From the NCBI GenBank assembly GCA_009787915.1, contig WQSK01000027.1, positions 1 through 12,222 of the forward strand: 12,222 nt of DNA, given 5' to 3'. A program made the translations under genes and the position numbers. Positions 1 through 5,726 of this stretch are shown piece by piece; within the stretch, counting starts at the first letter, position 1; each line of letters begins with the position of its first letter. This DNA is from Bacillota bacterium (GTDB taxonomy: Bacteria > Bacillota > Clostridia > Christensenellales > UBA1242). The notes under the pieces were generated by a model. That model was given only the letters and a program-made list of their open reading frames with translations. It did no database searches and was not told the origin of the DNA.

Positions 1-1
1 T

Positions 2-2212
2 AACGTGACCCTTGACCAAGGTATGTATATCGAAGAATCCATCGGCGGGGTTATGATGAACCTTTTGTTAGGTGCATTATTTGCGATTATCATCTTGTTC
101 CTGTTTATGCGTAGTTGGAAAATCACACTCGCGATTGCAATTGCTATTCCGTTCTCTATTATAGGCACGTTCGTTTTAATGTTTTTTATGGGGATTACAC
201 TAAACGTAGTTTCAATGTCTGGTTTGGCGTTGGTAGTTGGGCTTTTGGTTGACAACAGTATTATTGTTTTGGAAAACATATTTAGGCTTAAACAAAAGGG
301 TCTGCCGATACGTGAGGCCGCAATCAAAGGTGCATCACAAATCATGAACGCGATTATAGCGGCAACAATTACAACAATCAGTGTATTCTTCCCAATGTTC
401 TTTGTAACAGGTCTTATTATGCAAGTATTCATGGACCTTGTTTGGGTTATCGTGTTCTCGCTCGCAAGCAGTTTGTTGGTTGCGCTTATGTTCCTTCCAG
501 GTATCATATCGTCTTTCAAAATCGGGGAAGAACCGAAACCAAAGACCAAAATCGGTGCTTCGTTTTCAAACTTTTTTACACGAATTGATACAAGCATTAC
601 AAATGCTTTGCAAAAACCGCGTGACTTTACCGTAAAAACATACAACAAAGTTCTTAACTCTGCGGTTCGGTTCAAATGGGCGACACTTGGTATCGCTATC
701 GTATTGTTTATTGGTTCTGCGTTCCTTCTTATGATTAACGGCTTTATTTTAATGCCACCAACCGATACGGGAGAGTTTGGTATGACAATTTCCGTCAACA
801 ACGATTTCACGGCAATTGCAAAGGCCGAAGCAGCAACAGGTGACAGGGCGCGCGTTAGGGCGGAACTTACAAGACCGCTTGAAGTCTATATCCGCAACGA
901 GTTAAACCGAGTAATTGGTGCCGACAATGTCAACACAGTCGTCGTTTCTATGGGCGGCGGCGGAGGCATGATTGGGATGCTTGGCGGAGGTGGTTCTTCA
1001 ATTTCCGTGGATGTTGTTTTGGAAGACCGACGTAATATTTCTACTGCCGAGGCAAGCGAAGTTGCGTACCTTGCGATGAACAATTTTTTCCTTTACCGCA
1101 ACATGATGCCAACAATTGATGAGGAACCAAAAAATACACACCTGATTCGCGGTGTGTCTATGTCTGCGTCAATGGATATGATGGTTGATGATACGGTTTC
1201 TGTAACAATTGCTGCACCTGCGGCCCGACCAACAGAGGAACAAGTTAATATGCTTGGTCATGCAATCGAATTTTTGCGTTATGAACTACGAGATGTTGAA
1301 GGTGTGCTAAGAATCGAGAGTGACTTTGCTAACCGACCTATTCGCGATGGTGCGGGTAACATTATTGGTTTCCAACCACAACGTCTGCAACGCCAAGACA
1401 GGCGTGTTGTTGCAAGTTTGACACTTTCTATTGAACAAGATGCCGTAATCTCGCAAGTTCAAGGTCGTGTTGATTCTTTGCTTAACGAATTGTTTGGAAA
1501 CGAAGAAAATACAAACGAATATGGTGTGCTTAATGGCATTACACAAGTAGAGTCAGGTTTTGCGGCGCAAATGAACGATTCGTTTGTACAACTTGCGCTT
1601 GCGATTATTATTGGTTTCATCCTTGTTTACCTTGTGCTTGTTGCTATGTTCCAATCGTTCAAAACTCCGTTCGTTGTTATGGTCACCGTGCCACTTGCGT
1701 TTACAGGCGGATTCTTCTTGCTGACGGTTGCGGGGCTTCCATTGTCGATTCCTGCGATGATTGGCTTGATGATTCTTATGGGGGTTATCACAAACAACGG
1801 TATCGTGCTTATTGACTATATCAATAAATCACGTGATGACGGCATGACTATTCGGGAGGCAGTCATAGCAGGTGCAAACGTTCGTGCGCGCCCAGTATTA
1901 ATGACTGCGATATCAACAATCATTGCACTTATACCTCTTGCAGCGGGCATGGGTCAAGGTGGAGAACTAATGCAGCCACTTGCTATCATAAGTATAGGTG
2001 GGCTTGTCTATGCAACGGCGATGTCTTTGCTTGTTGTACCAGCATTGTATTCAATAATGTTCTTTAAAAAAGATAGACAAGAACAAAAAGAGGGGGTTAT
2101 AATAAATCATGAACAAGTTAATAGTAGCGAACTGGAAAATGAACAAAAAAAGGGAAGAGGCACACGAGTTTCTAAAGGCCTTCCAACAAAAAACGCTGAA
2201 GTCAAACCGTGA
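2..2212 (+). CDS. RND-family efflux permease (HAE1/SwrC-like), 5' end missing
   Basis: Inner-membrane proton-driven exporter of the AcrB/SwrC superfamily; the substrate cannot be told. The frame is open to the left edge, so the N-terminal third (TM1 and the first porter subdomains, roughly 300 residues) lies outside; the GTG at position 5 is not a credible start. About 736 residues are visible. They begin just before TM2, followed by TM3 to TM6. The proton-relay helix reads GLLVDNSIIVLEN, the Asp-Asn variant common in HAE1 exporters. TM7 is near visible residues 223-244, then a porter/docking domain with a glycine-rich loop (GGGGGMIGMLGGGG), then TM8 to TM12 with GVITNNGIVLIDYIN and GELMQPLAI signatures. 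The normal ending is near FFKKDRQEQKEG; beyond that the frame enters tpiA by 104 nt, giving a charged tail that is probably not a conserved part (see findings). A single-membrane cell would need no outer-membrane partner. Family call is secure. Confidence 0.93.
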   Translation, partial: NVTLDQGMYIEESIGGVMMNLLLGALFAIIILFLFMRSWKITLAIAIAIPFSIIGTFVLMFFMGITLNVVSMSGLALVVGLLVDNSIIVLENIFRLKQKGLPIREAAIKGASQIMNAIIAATITTISVFFPMFFVTGLIMQVFMDLVWVIVFSLASSLLVALMFLPGIISSFKIGEEPKPKTKIGASFSNFFTRIDTSITNALQKPRDFTVKTYNKVLNSAVRFKWATLGIAIVLFIGSAFLLMINGFILMPPTDTGEFGMTISVNNDFTAIAKAEAATGDRARVRAELTRPLEVYIRNELNRVIGADNVNTVVVSMGGGGGMIGMLGGGGSSISVDVVLEDRRNISTAEASEVAYLAMNNFFLYRNMMPTIDEEPKNTHLIRGVSMSASMDMMVDDTVSVTIAAPAARPTEEQVNMLGHAIEFLRYELRDVEGVLRIESDFANRPIRDGAGNIIGFQPQRLQRQDRRVVASLTLSIEQDAVISQVQGRVDSLLNELFGNEENTNEYGVLNGITQVESGFAAQMNDSFVQLALAIIIGFILVYLVLVAMFQSFKTPFVVMVTVPLAFTGGFFLLTVAGLPLSIPAMIGLMILMGVITNNGIVLIDYINKSRDDGMTIREAVIAGANVRARPVLMTAISTIIALIPLAAGMGQGGELMQPLAIISIGGLVYATAMSLLVVPALYSIMFFKKDRQEQKEGVIINHEQVNSSELENEQKKGRGTRVSKGLPTKNAEVKP
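2088..2096 (+). promoter_or_regulatory. Shine-Dalgarno sequence of tpiA, inside the RND frame
   Basis: The purine run AAGAGGGGG ends 12 nt before the tpiA ATG at 2109. It is G-rich and somewhat far from the start, so moderate in quality. It lies inside the upstream RND reading frame, so ribosomes finishing the exporter would cross the tpiA start (coupled translation is possible). I saw no convincing promoter just upstream of tpiA. Confidence 0.5.
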
Positions 2213-2870
2213 TGTTGTGTTTTGCGCACCGTTTACATCGCTTGCGATTGCGCGCGAGTATGCGGACGAATGCGGATTTACTGTTGGGGCGCAAAATTTT
2301 TACCCTGCACCGTCAGGTACGTTCACAGGGGAGATTTCACTTGGAATGTTAAAAGAAATTGGCGTTCGAGTTGTTCTCGCGGGACACAGCGAGCGGAGAG
2401 CAATTTTTAATGAAACCGATGCTTTTATAAACGAAAAAGTCAAGGCTGGTCTTGCGGCCGACATGATGGTGATTCTTTGTGTTGGGGAAACCAGCGAAGA
2501 ACGTGAATCAAAAAAGACTGCGGCAGTTATAAAGAAACAAATGACAGGCGGCTTGGCAGGAATAACAGAAAAGTCATTTAATCAAAATGCAAGGCTGGTT
2601 GTTGCATATGAACCAGTTTGGGCAATCAGCGGTGGTGACCCAAACAAGCCAAAGCCAATAGCCACACAAGCGCAAATCGAGGAAGCACATGGTATGATTC
2701 GTTCTATGTTGGTGAAGCAATTTCCGAATACTTTTGTTCCAATTTTGTATGGTGGAAGTGCCAACGATAAAAACGCAAAAGAAATTTTCGCAATGAAAGA
2801 CGTCGACGGGGCATTGGTTGGCGGAGCAAGTTTGTGTCCAGACAAATTTTCCGCGGTAATAAACGCGTAA
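2109..2870 (+). CDS. tpiA: Triosephosphate isomerase
   Basis: Interconverts dihydroxyacetone phosphate and glyceraldehyde 3-phosphate in glycolysis; cytosolic TIM barrel, normally a dimer. It has 253 residues, the usual length. Seen directly: N-terminal ANWKMN with substrate-binding Asn8 and Lys10; AGHSERR with the electrophile His93; AYEPVWA with the catalytic base Glu168; phosphate-binding LYGGSAN near 213-219 and the late VGGAS motif. Start chosen at ATG 2109 because the conserved N-terminus begins there. Unusual point: loop 6, normally IGTGKTAT after EPVWA, reads ISGGDPNKPKPIAT, about four residues longer and with the Gly-Thr-Gly tip altered. All catalytic residues are kept, so it is very probably active. 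The start lies inside the end of the RND frame. The other glycolytic gene here, eno, is about 5 kb downstream with its own promoter. Confidence 0.97.
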   Translation: MNKLIVANWKMNKKREEAHEFLKAFQQKTLKSNRDVVFCAPFTSLAIAREYADECGFTVGAQNFYPAPSGTFTGEISLGMLKEIGVRVVLAGHSERRAIFNETDAFINEKVKAGLAADMMVILCVGETSEERESKKTAAVIKKQMTGGLAGITEKSFNQNARLVVAYEPVWAISGGDPNKPKPIATQAQIEEAHGMIRSMLVKQFPNTFVPILYGGSANDKNAKEIFAMKDVDGALVGGASLCPDKFSAVINA

Positions 2871-2885
2871 TTTCGACATAAATTT

Positions 2886-2935
2886 TGTCTATATAACTAT
2901 TGCTTTTTGTTATAAAGTATGCTATGATATAGACA
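2886..2935. repeat. 9-bp perfect inverted repeat bracketing a promoter
   Basis: TGTCTATAT at 2886-2894 is the exact reverse complement of ATATAGACA at 2927-2935. The left arm lies upstream of the -35 hexamer; the right arm covers the end of the -10 hexamer and the first base of the start codon at 2935. The arm centres are 41 bp apart, close to four helical turns, so a looping repressor could bind both on one DNA face. A further GACA at 2875-2878 faces the TGTC at 2886-2889. An operator role is inferred; chance is not excluded in such AT-rich DNA. Confidence 0.4.
2900..2928 (+). promoter_or_regulatory. Promoter for a leaderless transcript of the gene at 2935
   Basis: A -35 hexamer TTGCTT (2900-2905), 17-bp spacer and -10 TATGAT (2923-2928), with an extended-10 TG at 2920-2921. 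The start codon ATG at 2935 follows after exactly 6 nt, so the predicted transcription start is the A of the ATG. No Shine-Dalgarno sequence precedes the gene. The promoter call is strong by pattern; leaderless transcription is inferred from spacing. Confidence 0.7.
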
Positions 2936-3603
2936 TGAATATTTTTGAAGTAAGAGATGGATTGCGGGGTGAACTTCCATCACATATTACCCCAGAGGTG
3001 CATTTGACTTTTCAGGCACCAGACAATCATGAGAAAATTGTTGTGGAGTTTGAATCAAACCGTGACAAGGCTTGCAAATTGCTTAGGGAGTTTTTGCGCG
3101 ACCTTTGGAATGATACCGTTAATTTAGAAAAAGTCGACATGGTGGCTTCTGATGAGCGCACACGCCTCTATAATGGAGATGTTGTCAGCCATTATCTTTT
3201 TCAAGGCAAGAAGTCATGGGAACTTAGTAAGAATTCTAAGAAAGATATTTCTGAGGGCGGTTTAAAAACGATTGAAGAAAAACTTCTTTTTCCATGTAAA
3301 TTTTATAAAAACGGTCCTTTGGGTTTTCGGTTGGCACAACCACGTGCAACCAAAGCACTTGCTGCTGAAGTAGAATCATTGAGGATAGAAAACGACGGAG
3401 TATATGGATTCGGGTTTGATGATGTTTTGAAGTCCATAGAGATTTCGCACGAGTACCGCGACCAAAAGGCAAAACTGGAAATATACAGGCTTACTGATGC
3501 GGCACTTTTGAAACTTGCAAGAATGGAATTGGCGGCGAAAGGGAAACGACAATTTGTCGAAACACATATTCAAGAAAAACTTGAAATTCCTGCTTTGGTA
3601 TAG
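2935..3603 (+). CDS. Protein of unknown function, 222 aa
   Basis: I do not recognise this protein. It has 222 residues, no signal peptide and no membrane segment, so is probably cytoplasmic. It is rich in charged residues and looks like a mixed alpha/beta fold: an N-terminal part with beta-like stretches (VHLTFQAP, KIVVEFES), a helical stretch near residues 44-58 (ACKLLREFLRDLW), a middle part with two FxFxxD-like patches (GFRLAQ, YGFGFDDVL) and a helical C-terminus ending in KLEIPALV. No catalytic motif stands out. The start at ATG 2935 is the first codon of the frame after the promoter and has no ribosome-binding site. It is followed after 12 nt by the exonuclease gene, which may share its transcript, but that promoter looks separate too. 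Composition resembles its neighbours, and the long intact frame with its own promoter supports a real gene. Confidence 0.85.
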   Translation: MNIFEVRDGLRGELPSHITPEVHLTFQAPDNHEKIVVEFESNRDKACKLLREFLRDLWNDTVNLEKVDMVASDERTRLYNGDVVSHYLFQGKKSWELSKNSKKDISEGGLKTIEEKLLFPCKFYKNGPLGFRLAQPRATKALAAEVESLRIENDGVYGFGFDDVLKSIEISHEYRDQKAKLEIYRLTDAALLKLARMELAAKGKRQFVETHIQEKLEIPALV

Positions 3604-3609
3604 TAGACT
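3581..3609 (+). promoter_or_regulatory. Candidate promoter for a leaderless transcript of the exonuclease gene
   Basis: TTGAAA (3581-3586), a 17-bp spacer and TAGACT (3604-3609) sit at the end of the preceding gene. The GTG start at 3616 follows the -10 hexamer after exactly 6 nt, the same geometry as at 2935 and 4524. The -10 match is weaker (4 of 6) and its first half overlaps tandem TAG stops, so this is the least certain of the three. Re-initiation from the upstream gene, 12 nt away, is an alternative way to translate it. Confidence 0.45.
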
Positions 3610-3615
3610 TTTTAC

Positions 3616-4470
3616 GTGGAAACACTTTTATTGGTTGACGGAAATTCGCTTATAAACAGGGCGTATTATGCAACGAGCCTAATAAACGGCGCGACGTACG
3701 GTTTTTTTACAATGCTGTTCAAAGAAATTTTGGACATTAAGGCAACACACGTAATTGTTACGTTTGATGCGAGGGCAAAGACTTTTCGCCACGAAATGTA
3801 CGACCAATATAAAGCGGGGCGGAAACCTATGCCAGATGATTTGGCTGAACAACTTTTTGATACCAAAGAACTCTTATCAATCATGGGTGTAAAAATGTTT
3901 GAAAAACCTGGGTTCGAGGCCGACGACCTTATGGGGACGATATCACGCCTGTCGAAAACCAAAACGGTGATTTTAACCGCCGACCGTGACATGTTGCAGT
4001 TAGTAAACGACAATGTGCACGTGTATCTGACAAAAACGGGTGTTACGCATATCGAAGAATATGATTCTGCGCGTATTGAAAAAGAGTTTGGGGTTACGCC
4101 TCGGCAACTTATAGAGGTAAAGGCACTTATGGGTGATACTTCGGACAATATTCCAGGTGCCAGAGGTGTTGGTGAAAAAACGGCTCTTAAATATATCGCT
4201 CAATATAAAACCGCGGAGGCGGCAAGTCAGGACCCGAAACTTATCGACCAAATCGACTCAATAATGATGTCCAGAAAATTGACCGAAATAAAGTGCGATG
4301 TTGACATGGAATTTGATATTACAAAGTGTGTTTTTTCATTACCTATGTCCAGGGAAGTCTTGGACGAATTCAAAAAAAGACGCTTTAACACCCTTTGTGC
4401 CAAGCGCGAATTGTGGAACGAGGCCGACCTACCAAAGATGGTCATCCAACAAAGTTTTTTTAATACCTGA
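3616..4470 (+). CDS. Free-standing 5'-3' exonuclease (Pol I N-terminal domain family)
   Basis: Metal-dependent flap/5'-3' exonuclease of the PIN-like FEN family, as in the N-terminal domain of DNA polymerase I, probably removing RNA primers or flaps in replication and repair. It has 284 residues and no polymerase part, like the stand-alone YpcP/ExoR-type enzymes. Seen: LLLVDGNSLINRAYYA with Asp8; VTFDARAKTFRHEMYDQYKAG with Asp51 and the conserved helical-arch entry; EADD (101-104); TADRD (121-125); GDTSDNIPG with metal-binding aspartates (173-178); the helix-hairpin-helix GVGEKTA (184-190); and a late SRKLTEIK motif. All expected acidic residues are present. GTG 3616 is used because the family N-terminus begins there and an in-frame TAG lies at 3604; no ribosome-binding site precedes it. 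Ends in TGA 54 nt before ftsZ. Whether a full-length Pol I exists elsewhere is not visible. Confidence 0.95.
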   Translation: METLLLVDGNSLINRAYYATSLINGATYGFFTMLFKEILDIKATHVIVTFDARAKTFRHEMYDQYKAGRKPMPDDLAEQLFDTKELLSIMGVKMFEKPGFEADDLMGTISRLSKTKTVILTADRDMLQLVNDNVHVYLTKTGVTHIEEYDSARIEKEFGVTPRQLIEVKALMGDTSDNIPGARGVGEKTALKYIAQYKTAEAASQDPKLIDQIDSIMMSRKLTEIKCDVDMEFDITKCVFSLPMSREVLDEFKKRRFNTLCAKRELWNEADLPKMVIQQSFFNT

Positions 4471-4489
4471 AATTTATATGAAAAATGTT

Positions 4490-4517
4490 TTGACACCGTC
4501 CAAAAAGCGGTTATACT
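4490..4517 (+). promoter_or_regulatory. Promoter for a leaderless ftsZ transcript
   Basis: A consensus -35 TTGACA (4490-4495), 16-bp spacer and -10 TATACT (4512-4517). ATG 4524 follows after exactly 6 nt, so the predicted +1 is the A of the start codon. There is no purine-rich ribosome-binding site between promoter and gene. A small inverted repeat GTTA-N6-TAAC (4510-4523) overlaps the -10, and ACCG/CGGT (4495-4498, 4508-4511) lies in the spacer; both are short and may be chance. Confidence 0.75.
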
Positions 4518-4523
4518 TGTAAC

Positions 4524-5687
4524 ATGGGTGCAAAGATTAAAGTTGTCGGCATCGGTGGCGGCGGGAATAATGCTATTAATCGAATGATTGATGTTATTCA
4601 AGGGGTCGAGTTTATTGCCGTAAATACCGACGTGCAAGACTTGGGCGAGAGTAAGGCGGATATTAAGTTGGCCATAGGGGATAAAACCACGAAAGGGCTT
4701 GGCTCTGGCGGTGACCCACGGACAGGACAAAACTCGGCCGAAGAATCAAAAGACATGATTCGTGAAGCCTTGAAGGGTGCAGACCTTGTGTTTATCACCG
4801 CAGGTATGGGCGGAGGAACGGGAACAGGTGCCAGTCCGATTGTTGCAATGGTTGCGCGTGAACTTGGGATTATGTGCGTTGGGGTTGTGACAAAACCGTT
4901 TGCTTTTGAAGGCCGTCATCGTATGCGCAATGCCGAGATTGGTATATCTAATCTTTCCAAATTTGTTGATTGCAATATTGTTATTCCAAACCAAAAGTTG
5001 GTCGACATAACAAAGACCAACACCACGGTAGTTCAGGCCTTCAAAATTGCGGATAGTGTTCTTATCGATGGTGTGCGTTGTATAACCGACCTTATTATGA
5101 AAAACATGACGATTAATATTGACTTTGCTGATATTGCGTCTATAATGAGGAATTCGGGCCTCGCCCACATGGGTATCGGGCGGGCAAGTGGTGAAGGTCG
5201 CTTGTTAAAGGCAATCCAGCAGGCTATATCAAGTCCTATATTGGAAACCAGTATCAAAAACGCGTCACAGGTAATTATGTCTGTGACGGGCGGAAGTGAT
5301 TTGACCCTCCAAGAGGTTCACACCTATGGCACATTGGTCAAAGATGTTTTGGATGAAAACTGTAACATTATTTTTGGTGCCGACCTTGATAAAAAACATG
5401 ACAACGAAGTTCAAATTATTATCATTGCGACAGGCTTCCCAGATTCACGTATGACACAACAGGTACCAATCCAGCCGCCAAAAAATGTTCCTACACAGGC
5501 GGCACCAGCGGCGGTGTCTGCGGCTCCGACTACGCAAAGGCAAACTGTTATGGCAACAATCCAAAAGCCAACTGTGCCGACACCAAAAATACCTGTTGAA
5601 ACAATACACGACCCAGATAACAGACCAGATGACAGCGGGTTGCCACTTTATATAAGAAAGTTAAGAGATAGCAACAGACCCACATAA
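4524..5687 (+). CDS. ftsZ: Cell division protein FtsZ
   Basis: Tubulin-like GTPase that polymerises into the division ring at midcell. It has 387 residues. Seen: the first nucleotide-binding loop GIGGGGNNA (about 9-17), tubulin signature GGGTGTGAS (96-104), KPFAFEGRHR (124-133) and the catalytic T7 loop NIDFAD (198-203), followed by the C-terminal GTPase-activating domain to about residue 305. Then comes a disordered linker rich in Pro, Ala, Thr and Gln (about 308-365) and a C-terminal peptide, GLPLYIRKLRD, of the type that binds FtsA and other partners. The protein begins only a few residues before the core, and no earlier in-frame start is needed. The gene is not in a division/cell-wall cluster: an exonuclease gene precedes and an LRR gene follows. 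Expression is probably from its own leaderless promoter, unusual for a gene that must be dosed carefully. Function is secure. Confidence 0.98.
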   Translation: MGAKIKVVGIGGGGNNAINRMIDVIQGVEFIAVNTDVQDLGESKADIKLAIGDKTTKGLGSGGDPRTGQNSAEESKDMIREALKGADLVFITAGMGGGTGTGASPIVAMVARELGIMCVGVVTKPFAFEGRHRMRNAEIGISNLSKFVDCNIVIPNQKLVDITKTNTTVVQAFKIADSVLIDGVRCITDLIMKNMTINIDFADIASIMRNSGLAHMGIGRASGEGRLLKAIQQAISSPILETSIKNASQVIMSVTGGSDLTLQEVHTYGTLVKDVLDENCNIIFGADLDKKHDNEVQIIIIATGFPDSRMTQQVPIQPPKNVPTQAAPAAVSAAPTTQRQTVMATIQKPTVPTPKIPVETIHDPDNRPDDSGLPLYIRKLRDSNRPT

Positions 5688-5713
5688 TAAATTGAATTAG
5701 TGGGCAAAATTCC

Positions 5714-5726
5714 AAAGGGGGGAGGA
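5714..5726 (+). promoter_or_regulatory. Shine-Dalgarno region deciding the LRR gene start
   Basis: AAAGGGG followed directly by GGAGGA runs up to the ATG at 5727. AAAGGGG gives a workable spacing of 6 nt; the GGAGG core is too close to serve this ATG well. No such site precedes the in-frame GTG at 5700. This supports ATG 5727, which places the signal/anchor helix right at the N-terminus. Confidence 0.6.

Noticed and set aside
5..7. GTG at position 5 as the real start of the RND gene
   Set aside because: The frame is open to the edge and the protein would begin just before TM2; it is a truncated gene.
1307..1546. Antisense and alternate-frame ORFs of 60-260 codons across the window, including long ones opposite recJ (9733-10503) and RNase J (11687-12181)
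   Set aside because: They lie opposite or within well-recognised genes, lack family features and initiation signals, and reflect codon bias of the sense gene.
2875..2890. GACA-N7-TGTC stem after tpiA as a terminator
   Set aside because: A 4-bp stem with no following U-tract; more likely part of the repeat structure near the next promoter.
4468..4530. TGA of the exonuclease gene read as a sense codon (alternative genetic code)
   Set aside because: The protein already has full family length, Trp is encoded by TGG throughout, and read-through would run out of frame into ftsZ.
5700..5726. GTG start for the LRR gene, nine residues longer
   Set aside because: No ribosome-binding site before it; the purine-rich site and the position of the signal helix favour ATG 5727.
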